From positions 1 to 64,000 of the forward strand of contig JAENZP010000015.1 in assembly GCA_016841205.1 (NCBI GenBank): 64,000 nucleotides of DNA, in the 5' to 3' direction. Positions within the stretch are counted from its first letter, which is position 1. Each line of letters opens with the position of its first letter. The stretch is from Desulfoscipio geothermicus. GTDB lineage: Bacteria > Bacillota > Desulfotomaculia > Desulfotomaculales > Desulfallaceae. The notes below the pieces were generated by a model. That model did no database searches, had not been told where the DNA came from, and worked only from the letters and a program-made list of their open reading frames with translations. Shown piece after piece: positions 34,616-44,241 of this stretch. The position numbers were made by a program, and so were the translations under genes.

Positions 34616-37309
34616 TTGACGGTGACGGAAATTACATTAACTATTAACGACATAACCGTAACCGTTCCCCAGGGGGCCACCGTGCTTGAGGCCGCCCACC
34701 AGGCAGGGGTGTTTATACCTACCTTTTGCCATGACCCGGAGCTAACCAAGTTTGGGGCCTGCCGAATGTGCGTGGTGGAAATAGCGGGCATACGCAATCT
34801 GCCTGCCTCCTGTGTCACCGTGGCTACAGAGGGCATGGTGGTACACGCTGATTCACCGGCGGTCCAGGAAGCCAGGAAAACGGTACTGGAGTTAATGCTG
34901 GCCAACCACCCGTTGGACTGCCTCACCTGCGGCAAAAGCGGGGACTGCCGGCTGCAAGATTACGCCTACCTGTACGGTGTTAAAACCGGGTCCTTTGAGG
35001 GTGAAAGGCATTGCTATCCTTTAGAGGACGATAACCCCTTTATCGTAAGAGATATGAATAAATGTATCTTGTGCGGCAGATGTGTGCGTGCCTGTGCCGA
35101 AATCCAGGGCAACAGCATCGTTGAATTTACTAACCGTGGCTTTAATGCCAAAATCACCCCGGCTATGGACGTGTCCCTGGCGGCTTCGGACTGCGTTTTT
35201 TGCGGCAACTGCGTTGCAGTATGCCCGGTAGGTGCTCTGCAGGAAAAAAGGCTGCGCAGAGCAGCCCGCACCTGGGAAGTGCGCAAGGTCAAAACCACCT
35301 GCCCGTACTGCGGTACAGGCTGCAGTTTTGATCTCAACGTCAAGGACAATAAGGTGGTGGGAGTTACCTCCTGCGACGGCGACGTCAATGGCCGGGCACT
35401 GTGCGTCAAGGGACGCTTCGGCTACGGGTTTATTCACCACCCCGACCGCTTAACCACACCGCTTATTAAAAAAAACGGCATATTCGTGAAGGCTACCTGG
35501 GATGAAGCCATTGGCTTGGTAGCCCAAAAGCTTGGTCAGGTCAAAGCACAATACGGCAGTGACGCGCTGGCGGTACTCAGCTCGGCTCGCTGTACCAATG
35601 AAGAAAACTATTTGCTGCAGAAATTCACCCGCGCGGTACTCGGTACCAACAGTATTGATCACTGTGCCCGTCTCTGACACGCTCCTACCGTCGCCGGTCT
35701 GGCGAATGCATTTGGGAGCGGGGCAATGACCAACAGTATTGCTGAAATCGCCGGAGCCGACTTTATTTTGGCCATCGGCACCAATACCACGGAAGCGCAC
35801 CCCATTATCAGCCTGAAAGCTAAAAAGGCCCAGCGCAACGGCGCCACCCTAGTAGTGGTAGACCCGCGGCGCACCGAGCTGGCGGAACTGGCTAACGTAC
35901 ACTTGCAGCTTAAATCAGGCTCCGACATTGCATTGCTTAACGCTTTGGCCCATGTCATTATTGCTGAGGAACTGTGGAACAATGATTTCGTGGCCGGCCG
36001 CACCGAAGATTTTGAGGCCTTTAAAGCTATTGTGGCCAAATATACTCCGGAATTGGCCGAGCAAATTACGGGCATTTCCGCAGAAACGATAAGAGAAGTA
36101 GCCCGGGGCTATGCCCGAGCGCAAAAAGCCACCATTTTATATACGATGGGAATTACCCAGCACATTTGCGGCACCCATAACGTGTTAGCCGTAGCTAACC
36201 TGGCCATGCTCTGCGGGCAGATCGGCAAAGAGAGCAGCGGTGTCAACCCGCTGCGGGGCCAAAACAATGTGCAAGGGTCCTGTGACATGGGCGCGCTACC
36301 CAGTGTTTTCACAGGCTACCAGGCAGTCACCGCATATGACCAGCGGGCTAAGTTTGCCAAAGCCTGGCACGTTGCCGAACTACCTGCCCGGCCCGGCCTG
36401 ACCGTGGGTGAAATGATGGATAAAGCCGGTACGGACGAGTTGAAAGGTATGTACATCATGGGAGAAAACCCCGTGCTGTCTGACCCCGACAGCAACCATG
36501 TAGTACATGCTCTAGAGAAATTGGACTTTCTGGTGGTACAAGACATCTTCCTTACTGAAACGGCTGCCCTGGCTGACGTGGTACTACCTGCGGCCAGCTT
36601 TGCCGAAAAAGACGGCACCTTCAGCAACACTGAGCGCCGGGTGCAGCGGGTGCGCAAGGCCATCGACCCGGTAGGCAACGCCCGGCCGGACTGGCAGATA
36701 ATCTGTGCCGTGTCTGCCGCAATGGGCTATCCCATGCAGTATGCCACTGCCTCCGACATCTTCGATGAAATGGCCTTGCTAACCCCGACTTATGCAGGTA
36801 TATCCTATGCCCGACTGGAGCAGGGAGACATCCAGTGGCCCTGTCCCAACGCCAACCACCCGGGCACCACTTACCTGCATAAGGATAAGTTTTTGCGAGG
36901 CTTGGGCAAATTTAACCCGGTAGAGTATATTCCCCCGGCGGAAATGCCCGATGCCGGCTACCCACTGTTGTTAAGCACCGGGCGGCGGTATTTCCACTAC
37001 CACACCGGTACTATGACCCAACGTACCGGTGCCCTGGAAGTGCACTATGGCACCGAATACCTGGAAATTAATCAGGCGGATGCCGCCTCCCTGGGCATCG
37101 CCGACGGCGATATGGCCCAAGTATCCTCCCGCCGCGGCCAGGTGAAGATAGCAGCCCGTATAAGCAAAGTAGTACCCCAAGGGCTGGTATTTACCTCGTT
37201 CCACTTCCCGGAAGTGGCTATAAATAAGCTGACCAACCCGGCGAAAGACTCGTTGTCCAAGATACCGGAACTGAAGGTATGCGCCGTAAGGGTGGAAAAG
37301 GCGAGTTGA
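34616..37309 (+). CDS. fdhA: Formate dehydrogenase catalytic subunit, selenocysteine-containing (TGA read-through)
   Basis: One 897-residue protein interrupted by TGA at 35675-35677 (residue 354). The context is IDHCARL-U-HAPTVAGL, the active site of Mo/W formate dehydrogenases, where Sec ligates the metal and the next His is catalytic. The sequence after the TGA continues in the same frame with no missing residues. The N-terminus is NuoG-like: [2Fe-2S] (CHDPELTKFGACRMC), His-ligated [4Fe-4S] (HPLDCLTCGKSGDC), two ferredoxin clusters (CILCGRCVRAC, CVFCGNCVAVCP), then the Mo-pterin domain with CPYCGTGCSF and ALCVKGRF. TTG 34616 follows GGAAGGAAGGG. With the two genes before it this forms an NAD(P)-linked, possibly ferredoxin-coupled formate dehydrogenase. 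Confidence 0.93.
35675..35720 (+). promoter_or_regulatory. SECIS-like hairpin after the UGA codon
   Basis: The UGA at 35675-35677 is followed by CGCTCCT (35680-35686) pairing with GGGAGCG (35714-35720). Nested inside is TCGCC (35691-35695) with GGCGA (35701-35705), enclosing the loop GGTCT. The loop resembles the AGGUCU loop of the Escherichia coli fdhF SECIS bound by SelB, and it lies 18 bases beyond the UGA, within the usual distance. Confidence 0.8.
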
Positions 37310-37343
37310 TTGGTTTACAGCAGCATCGATAGTGGATGTAGTG

Positions 37344-37407
37344 GATGGGGTCAGACCTTGACATTTGACACGTAGTTAAGTGTCAAATGTCAAGGTCTGA
37401 CCCCATC
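37344..37407. repeat. Perfect 28-bp inverted repeat
   Basis: The arms 37344-37371 and 37380-37407 are exact complements (GATGGGGTCAGACC...) around an 8-base loop GTAGTTAA. It lies 35 bases after fdhA and before the acyl-CoA synthetase gene. It lacks a T-run, so it is not a normal terminator. Repeats containing GGGGTCAGACCTTGACA are, to my knowledge, of the kind linked to REP-associated (Y1) transposases; that is recollection, not a search result. Confidence 0.85.
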
Positions 37408-37535
37408 ACACATGTAAACGGTTTTTCCATACAGTATTGGTGTCATATGGGTACATGTTAATAATTTTTCAGCAGCATAAATAAAATCTAAACATAGTAT
37501 GGAGGTGTATAAAGAAAATATAGAGGTGTATATTA

Positions 37536-39176
37536 ATGGTCGATTTAAACAAAGTATGGTATAAAAATTACTCCCCCAATGTGCGGCCGCATCTTCATTA
37601 CCCGGACATAACCATACCCCAGTATCTGGATAAATCGGCCAAGGATTTCCCGGAGCGAGCTGCTGTTGTATTCGCCGGCACCAGGTATTCTTACCAAATG
37701 CTGGCGGGGATGGTCAATCAATGCGCTGGTGCTCTGGCAGCATTGGGCGTAAAAAAAGGTGACCGGGTGGCTATAATGACCCCCAATTGCCCCCAGTACA
37801 TACTGGGCTTTTTAGCCACCTTGAAATTAGGTGCCATTGTAGTGCAGGTTAACCCCATGTATGTAGAAAGGGAACTGGAGTATATTTTAAAAGACTCGGG
37901 CGCTCAAACCATAATTGCTTACGATGCCCTATACCAGCGCATTAAAAACGTGCGCAGCCGTACAGCGCTGGAAAACGTTATTGTTTTCGCACTGGGCAAG
38001 CCTGCCGGCGCTATTGACGAAAACGCCATCCAGGCAGAGGTACTGCTGCCTCAGTACCCGCTCCAATTCCAGCAAGTGCCCGTAAATATGGATGAAGATG
38101 TAGCTGTGTTCCAGTACACCGGCGGCACCACCGGCGTGTCCAAAGGTGCCATGCTAACCAATCGCAACCTTACCGCCAATACCCTCCAAGTTACCGAGTG
38201 GATTGAAACATTGGACTACGGCAAAGAAAAAGTGCTCAGTGCACTGCCTTTTTTCCATTCCTACGGCATGACCAGCTGCCTTAATCTAAGCATTATGAAC
38301 GCTGCCACAATGATTATCATGGCCCAGTTCAATATCAGGGAATGCCTGGAATTGATTAAGAACGAAAAACCAACTATATTCCCGGGCGTGCCCACTATGT
38401 ACATTGCCGTAAATAATTATCCCAATGTACAGGAATACGGCATTAAAACCATTAAAAGCTGCATGAGCGGCTCGGCACCCCTGCCAATGGAAGTAGTGGA
38501 AATATTTGAAATGTTGACAGGAGGATTATTAGTAGAAGGCTACGGCCTGTCGGAAGCCTCCCCAGTGACGCATTGCAATCCCCTGCTGAACCGGCGCAAG
38601 GTTGGTTCTATCGGTATTCCGTTGCCCGACACGGACTGCAAAATAATGGACTTAGAAACTGGAGAACGGGAACTAGCCCCGGGTGAATCCGGCGAACTTT
38701 GCGTCAGAGGGCCCCAGGTGATGAAAGGGTACTGGAATATGCCCGAAGAAACCGCCAATATACTAAAAAATGGCTGGGTTTATACAGGTGATATTGCCTG
38801 GATGGACGACGAAGGGTACTGCTATATTGTAGACCGCAAAAAAGATATTATTATAGCGGGCGGCTATAATATTTACCCTCGGGAAATTGAAGAAGTTTTG
38901 TTTGAACATCCCAAAATACTGGAAGCAGTGACGGTTGGCGTGCCAGATCCGTACCGTGGTGAAACCGTCAAAGCGTTCATCGTACTAAAAGAAGGCAAGC
39001 AGGCCACCGAAAGGGAAATCATCCAATACTGCAGAGCTAATCTGGCCAGATACAAAGTACCTAAACATGTGGAATTCCGACCCGCACTGCCCCAAAACAT
39101 CGTGGGAAAGGTGCTTAGGCGTGTACTCAGAGAAGAAGAAAGACAAAAATTTTCAAACTTATCATCCAAAATATAG
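37536..39176 (+). CDS. Long-chain acyl-CoA synthetase (AMP-forming)
   Basis: 546 residues. Adenylation motifs: YTGGTTGVSKGAML (about 192), GYGLSEASP (about 335), YTGDIAWMDDEGYCYIVDRKKD (about 412) and the C-terminal catalytic lysine segment NIVGKVLRR (about 527). It activates fatty acids to acyl-CoA. Best matches by memory are LcfB/FadD-like proteins; chain length cannot be stated. The ribosome site (TAGAGGTG) is moderate. Monocistronic. Confidence 0.92.
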   Translation: MVDLNKVWYKNYSPNVRPHLHYPDITIPQYLDKSAKDFPERAAVVFAGTRYSYQMLAGMVNQCAGALAALGVKKGDRVAIMTPNCPQYILGFLATLKLGAIVVQVNPMYVERELEYILKDSGAQTIIAYDALYQRIKNVRSRTALENVIVFALGKPAGAIDENAIQAEVLLPQYPLQFQQVPVNMDEDVAVFQYTGGTTGVSKGAMLTNRNLTANTLQVTEWIETLDYGKEKVLSALPFFHSYGMTSCLNLSIMNAATMIIMAQFNIRECLELIKNEKPTIFPGVPTMYIAVNNYPNVQEYGIKTIKSCMSGSAPLPMEVVEIFEMLTGGLLVEGYGLSEASPVTHCNPLLNRRKVGSIGIPLPDTDCKIMDLETGERELAPGESGELCVRGPQVMKGYWNMPEETANILKNGWVYTGDIAWMDDEGYCYIVDRKKDIIIAGGYNIYPREIEEVLFEHPKILEAVTVGVPDPYRGETVKAFIVLKEGKQATEREIIQYCRANLARYKVPKHVEFRPALPQNIVGKVLRRVLREEERQKFSNLSSKI

Positions 39177-39357
39177 CACCCTGATGCAAAGAATATTTTG
39201 ACAAAACCTCTAAAACAATCTGATACCATTCTATTGCATAAATTATGAAAATTGTGCTACAATTTTTTTAATACAATATAATACAAATTTATTATACAAT
39301 TAACATTATTTAACATAACGATATAACTATTAAAAGCTTTTAAGGAGGTGTCGGGCA

Positions 39358-41061
39358 ATGGAGCTAGGCAAAACCGTGCTTTGGGGCTTGCTGGGCGGCA
39401 TGGGGCTTTTGCTATACGGAATGTATATCATGAGTGAAGGCCTGCAAAAAATTGCCGGACACAGGCTTAGGAGCATCCTCAGCACCCTCACTCACAACCG
39501 CTTCTCAGCGCTTATCGTGGGTGCACTGGTTACTATGCTCTTTCAGAGCAGCACTGCCACCACCGTAATTTTAGTAGGTTTAACCAGCGCATCCATCATG
39601 TCGTTAAAACAAACCCTGGGGGTAATCTTAGGCGCAGATATTGGAACCACCGTTACAGCCCAGCTAATCGCCCTTAAAGTTACTGAAATATCCTTACCAA
39701 TTGTGGGCATCGGTGCCATCATTATATTTTTTACCAAACGGGATCATTACAGACGAGTGGGCCAGGTGCTGATGGGTTTCGGGCTGCTTTTCTTAGGCCT
39801 TAAATTCATGGCTGATACCATGCAGCCGCTGAAAGACGAACTCTTTTTCCGCCAAATGCTGATGAGCGCCAGTGACTACCCGCTGCTGGCCATTGCCGCC
39901 GCCGCACTCTTTACATTTTTAGTACACAGCAGTGCGGCATCATTAGGCGTAATCATGATTATGGCCATGCAGGACTTGGTGTCACTGCACTCCGCCATCT
40001 ACCTTCTATTCGGGGCCAACATTGGTACTTCTTTTACGGCGCTGCTTTCCAGTCTGGGCTCGTCAAGAGAGGCCCAGCGGGTGGCCGCGGCCCACCTGCT
40101 GTTTAAAGTAACCGGTGTGCTGGTGTTGCTGCCCTTTGTCAATCCCTATGCCCTACTAATGACTAAAATCACAGCCGTACCGGGGTACCAGGTGGCCAAC
40201 GCCCATACTTTTTTTAATATCGGTATTGCGATTTTGTTTTTACCGTTTACAAATCAATTTGCCAGGGTGCTGCAATTAATTGTCCCGGACCGTAAAGGGT
40301 CTCGTGAAAAACAGTTAACACCCAAATACCTGGATGAAAAATTAATTAATACACCATCCATTGCTCTGGGGCTAGCGACCAAGGAAATAGGTAACGCCGC
40401 CGATCAGGTTTACATCATGATCCAATCTATTATTAAAATATTTGAAAGAAGCGATACAAAGCTTCTAGAAAAAATCAATAAACAAGAAGACTACCTGGAT
40501 TTACTGAGCAAGTCCTTAACCGATTACTTAACCAATGTGATGCGCCAGCCACTCTCCAGCAAAGAATTTTACCGGTCTATGAGCCATATGCATATCGTGG
40601 CCGATTTAGAGCACATTGGAGATATTATCGAAAAGGATATTACTTATCTAGCCAACTGCAAGATAAAACAGCAGTCTCAATTCTCCGAGGCAGGCTGGAA
40701 AGAGATCAAGGATATGCACCTCCGGCTGGTCGATTTAATGCGCGTAGCCAATGTGGCCCTGGCTTCCAACGATACCGAGCTGGCCAATGCAGCCATCAAA
40801 GAATGCCCCAAGTTCGCCCGCATGGAAAGACATCTGCGAGCACAGCACTTTAAACGGCTTAAAGAAGGCACCGCGCTATCCATTTCCACCAGCTCACTGC
40901 ACCTGGATTTAATCAATTCATTTTTACGCATTAGTGAGCACATCCATAATATATGCTTTGAAATAATAAACCAGGGCAACGACAGCGAAATTAACCAAAG
41001 CCATCATGCGGATGATAAAACCATGTCTCACAACGACCTTCCTAAAATCATAAATAGTTAA
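39358..41061 (+). CDS. Na/Pi cotransporter family protein with PhoU-like domain
   Basis: 567 residues. The membrane part (about 1-320) has two inverted-repeat motifs, LFQSSTATTVILVGL and LVHSSAASLGVIMIMA, with GADIGTTVTAQ and GANIGTSFTAL (QSS and GANIGT signatures of the SLC34/NptA family). Residues about 335-550 form a PhoU-like helical domain. It probably imports phosphate with sodium. AAGGAGGTG precedes the ATG; a terminator follows. Confidence 0.92.
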   Translation: MELGKTVLWGLLGGMGLLLYGMYIMSEGLQKIAGHRLRSILSTLTHNRFSALIVGALVTMLFQSSTATTVILVGLTSASIMSLKQTLGVILGADIGTTVTAQLIALKVTEISLPIVGIGAIIIFFTKRDHYRRVGQVLMGFGLLFLGLKFMADTMQPLKDELFFRQMLMSASDYPLLAIAAAALFTFLVHSSAASLGVIMIMAMQDLVSLHSAIYLLFGANIGTSFTALLSSLGSSREAQRVAAAHLLFKVTGVLVLLPFVNPYALLMTKITAVPGYQVANAHTFFNIGIAILFLPFTNQFARVLQLIVPDRKGSREKQLTPKYLDEKLINTPSIALGLATKEIGNAADQVYIMIQSIIKIFERSDTKLLEKINKQEDYLDLLSKSLTDYLTNVMRQPLSSKEFYRSMSHMHIVADLEHIGDIIEKDITYLANCKIKQQSQFSEAGWKEIKDMHLRLVDLMRVANVALASNDTELANAAIKECPKFARMERHLRAQHFKRLKEGTALSISTSSLHLDLINSFLRISEHIHNICFEIINQGNDSEINQSHHADDKTMSHNDLPKIINS

Positions 41062-41062
41062 C

Positions 41063-41101
41063 AAAGAGCTGGTTTCACCAACAGTGAACCGGCTCTTTTT
41101 A
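41063..41101 (+). terminator. Terminator of the Na/Pi gene
   Basis: AAAGAGCTGGTTTCAC pairs with GTGAACCGGCTCTTT (two mismatches or wobble positions) over ACCAACA-type loop bases and is followed by TTATCC. Confidence 0.8.
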
Positions 41102-41274
41102 TCCAGCATGCTTTTTATTTATTAGTGCAGGAATAGCACATATGCCGTCGAATAATGCTATGAGTAGTTTATTTTAATTATTGTATATATTTAAAGCGGA
41201 GTAAATTTTATCATGTAACAGCCAGTGCTTATAATTTTGTTTATTCAGCTCAACGAAAAGGAAGGGGGATATAA

Positions 41275-42048
41275 TTGAAATTAAAGGCCCTAATCGTTGA
41301 CGATGAAAACTCCGCACGCCATGAGCTACGTTACCTGTTAAGCAGCTTTAAAAATATCGAAATTATAGGAGAGGCTGCAAGCGCCCAGGAGGCCCTGGCA
41401 CTGGTCAAAGCACTGGAATACCAGGTGCTTTTTTTAGACGTGTTCATGCCCGACATGACAGGATTGGAATTGAGTGAGGCCATCCAGAAACTGCCTAACC
41501 CGCCCAAGGTGATATTTGTCACAGCCGATGATGAATATGCCTTTAAAGCTTTTGAAGTCAACGCAATAGATTACCTTTTAAAACCAGTGGAACCAGGCCG
41601 ACTCAAAAAAGCCATCGATAAGCTAACCATGTTCTACCAAAAACCTGCCAACGATAATGAAAAAATCCAAAACCCGGAAGACGGCTCTAACAAACCCGTT
41701 ACGTCTCAAATTAAGCTAGATCGCATCCCGGTGGAAAAGCAGGGCAAAACCATACTACTTGCTGAATCGGATATTTTCTACGCCTTTTCTGAGCAGGATT
41801 ATATTTATATAAAAACCTATTGTGATAAGCTGGTCATCCGCTTTACTTTAAAAGAACTGGAAGCCCGGCTCAATCCTCAGTTTTTTTTCCGAACCCACCG
41901 CTGCTACCTGGTTAATTTGCACAAAGTAAAAGAAATAGTGCCCTTCTTTAACGGCACCTATAACCTGGTAGTTGATGACGAAGAACAAAGCAAAGTGCCT
42001 GTGAGCAGAGCACAGGCTAAAAAATTGCGCAAAATAATTGGTTTTTAA
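41275..42048 (+). CDS. LytTR-family response regulator
   Basis: 257 residues. Receiver domain 1-120 with the acid pair DD9-10, phosphoacceptor D55 (LFLDVFMPDMTG) and K (YLLKPVEPGRL). LytTR DNA-binding domain about 155-255 (FYAFSEQDYIYIKTY..., FFRTHRCYLVNLHKVKEI, VPVSRAQAKKLR). It would regulate transcription when phosphorylated by a LytS-like kinase, but no kinase gene is beside it, so it is an orphan in this window. TTG start after AAGGAAGGGGG. Terminated at 42124. Confidence 0.93.
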   Translation: MKLKALIVDDENSARHELRYLLSSFKNIEIIGEAASAQEALALVKALEYQVLFLDVFMPDMTGLELSEAIQKLPNPPKVIFVTADDEYAFKAFEVNAIDYLLKPVEPGRLKKAIDKLTMFYQKPANDNEKIQNPEDGSNKPVTSQIKLDRIPVEKQGKTILLAESDIFYAFSEQDYIYIKTYCDKLVIRFTLKELEARLNPQFFFRTHRCYLVNLHKVKEIVPFFNGTYNLVVDDEEQSKVPVSRAQAKKLRKIIGF

Positions 42049-42123
42049 TCACCACGCCTTTTTGCTCATATACGTATATGTACCAAATTACTAGTTAAGA
42101 ATGTAAATGAATAAGCAAATTTT

Positions 42124-42150
42124 AAACCTGCTCATAGGCAGGTTTTTCAT
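42124..42150 (+). terminator. Terminator of the LytTR gene
   Basis: AAACCTGC (42124-42131) pairs with GCAGGTTT (42138-42145), then TTCATTT. Confidence 0.85.
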
Positions 42151-42213
42151 TTAGCGCGTTGAACCATGACAGTATTAGTTAATAAATTTATTTGGAAAGA
42201 GTGTTGATCTAAC

Positions 42214-42590
42214 ATGGGATAATTGGCATAGGCACTGATATAATAGAAATCGAAAGGATAAAAAAGGCGGCCTCTCGAAGAGAAAGATTTTTAAACCGTG
42301 TTTTTACACCCTGGGAAATTGCTTTTTGTATGCGCCGCCACAATCCCTGGCCCGGCCTAGCTGCCCGGTTTGCCGCTAAAGAAGCGGTTTTCAAGGCTCT
42401 AGGCACCGGGGTTACGGTCTGGCATGAAGTGGAGATCCGTGGCGGCGGCAATCAGCCGGTGCAAGTAATACTTACCGGTGCGGCTGTACAAATTGCCCGG
42501 ACCGGTCATGTCGATAAAGTACTGTTGTCCATATCTCATGACCAGGGGCGGGCGGTAGCCTTTGCTACGGTGATATCTAAGGGAGAGTGA
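42214..42590 (+). CDS. acpS: Holo-[acyl-carrier-protein] synthase with an unclear start
   Basis: Transfers 4'-phosphopantetheine from CoA to ACP. The full family sequence is present: IGIGTDIIEIERI, VFTPWEIAF, and the FAAKEAVFKALGTG motif with metal-binding Glu. The conserved N-terminus reads in frame back to ATA 42219, immediately after a TAA at 42210. The only nearby ATG (42214, ATGGG-ATAATTGGC) is one base short of being in frame. So either ATA/ATT is used, or a G was lost (in nature or in the assembly). The next in-frame ATG (42330) would remove the catalytic Asp. It heads acpS-nnr-alr; its TGA overlaps the GTG before nnr. Confidence 0.85.
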
Positions 42591-42595
42591 TACAA

Positions 42596-44215
42596 ATGCG
42601 GCTGGTAACTGCGCAAGAAATGGGTGCAATGGACCAAAAGGCCAGCAAGGAATATGGCATCCCCAGCGTGGTGCTGATGGAAAATGCCGGGCTCAAAGTG
42701 GCTGATTTAGTTTCTACCCTTCTGGGCAACCTAGCCGACCGTACTGTTGTCGTTATTGCAGGCAAAGGCAATAACGGCGGTGACGGCTTTGTGGTGGCAC
42801 GGCATTTATTTAACCGGGGAGCTGAAGTCCAGATTTTCTTGGCTGCGGAGGCAGAGAAGATCAAGGGTGATGCCCTGATTAATTTAAACATTTGGCAGAA
42901 GATGGGGCAGAAAGTCTTCCAGATAATTAAAAACAGTGACACCAACCTGTTCCGGCTGGCGTTAATGAAGGCCGACCTGGTGGTGGATGCCTTGTACGGG
43001 ACAGGCTTTACAGGAGCAGTGCGAGATCAGATGGTATCCGTCATTGAGGCCGTTAATGCCAGTGGGAAGCCCGTGGTGGCTATAGACATACCCTCGGGGC
43101 TAGAAGCCGACACCGGCCTGGCCAACGGCCCGTGCATTATAGCCAAACATACGGTGACCTTTGCCCTGCCTAAGCTGGGCCTGGTACTGCCTACCGCCCA
43201 AAAATACGTGGGTGAACTGCATGTTGCAGATATATCCATTCCCGCCGCAGTAACTGCCGGCAGCACGAAAGATAAGGGCAAGAGCACCATTTTAAGTAAA
43301 AACAGGAACAGTACCTTGGGCGAAAATGACAGCACAATGGGTTACCGATACTTAATTACCGACCGGCTGGTGCGGGAGTGGTGGCCCCGGCGTACGGGCA
43401 CCGAGCATAAGGGCAATTTCGGGCGGGTGCTGGTAATCGCCGGTTCACGGGGCATGTCCGGAGCGGCTGTGATGGCTGCCCAGGCCGCGGCCCGGTCGGG
43501 TGCTGGTCTGGTCACTCTGGGAGTGCCCGCCGGCATCCACAATATCGCCGAGACCAAGCTAACCGAAGTGATGACCTTCCCGTTGTCCCAGACCGACCGG
43601 GGAACGCTCAGTATAGCAGCCCTTGAGGAAATTATGGATCGTGCCGGTAATAGTGACGTACTGGCCCTGGGTCCTGGACTGGGCACCGGCGACGAAACTG
43701 CGGAATTAGTAAAAGAAATACTGCTAAAATTGAAAATACCCTGCGTTCTTGATGCCGATGGTCTAAATGTACTAGCTGGTAAAGCCGAGCTGTTTAAAGC
43801 GGTGCAGCCTGACCTGGTGCTCACCCCCCACCCTGGAGAAATGGCCCGTCTAACGGGGCGCAGCATTGAACAGATACAAAACAACCGGCTGGGCGTAGCG
43901 GCCGCTAAAGCCGCCCAGTGGGGCTCCGTAGTGGTTCTGAAAGGCGCAGGTACAGTAGTGGCCGGCCCGGATCACACGCTTTTTATTAACAACACGGGCA
44001 ACCCGGGTATGGCCGCAGGCGGCTCTGGCGATGTGCTGACGGGCATTATAGCCGGCCTTTTAGCCCAGGGTATACCGGCACTGCACGCCGCAGCCGCGGG
44101 TGTCTACCTGCACGGGCTGGCAGGTGACACCGCTGCCCGGGAGAAGGGCATGGCCGGCCTTTTAGCCGGCGATCTATTGGAACAGCTGCCCGCAGTGCTA
44201 AAAACGATAGAGTAG
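42596..44215 (+). CDS. nnr: Bifunctional NAD(P)H-hydrate epimerase/dehydratase
   Basis: Repairs hydrated NAD(P)H. Residues about 1-215 form the epimerase (YjeF_N) domain with [11 protein letters not shown] (about 60) and DALYGTGF. Residues about 245-535 form the ADP-dependent dehydratase, with [29 protein letters not shown] and [14 protein letters not shown]. The linker (about 222-245, [18 protein letters not shown]) is unusually polar. ATG 42596 has GGGAGAG 6 bases upstream and fits better than GTG 42587. In an operon with acpS and alr, a common Firmicute arrangement. Confidence 0.94.
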   Translation: MRLVTAQEMGAMDQKASKEYGIPSVVLMENAGLKVADLVSTLLGNLADRTVVVIAGKGNNGGDGFVVARHLFNRGAEVQIFLAAEAEKIKGDALINLNIWQKMGQKVFQIIKNSDTNLFRLALMKADLVVDALYGTGFTGAVRDQMVSVIEAVNASGKPVVAIDIPSGLEADTGLANGPCIIAKHTVTFALPKLGLVLPTAQKYVGELHVADISIPAAVTAGSTKDKGKSTILSKNRNSTLGENDSTMGYRYLITDRLVREWWPRRTGTEHKGNFGRVLVIAGSRGMSGAAVMAAQAAARSGAGLVTLGVPAGIHNIAETKLTEVMTFPLSQTDRGTLSIAALEEIMDRAGNSDVLALGPGLGTGDETAELVKEILLKLKIPCVLDADGLNVLAGKAELFKAVQPDLVLTPHPGEMARLTGRSIEQIQNNRLGVAAAKAAQWGSVVVLKGAGTVVAGPDHTLFINNTGNPGMAAGGSGDVLTGIIAGLLAQGIPALHAAAAGVYLHGLAGDTAAREKGMAGLLAGDLLEQLPAVLKTIE

Positions 44216-44241
44216 AATCATCAAGCATCCGGAGGTTTATT

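Noticed and set aside
35726-37309. Separate molybdopterin oxidoreductase gene starting at ATG 35726
   Set aside because: It is the in-frame continuation of fdhA after the selenocysteine TGA; 16 conserved residues lie between the TGA and this ATG and no ribosome site precedes it.
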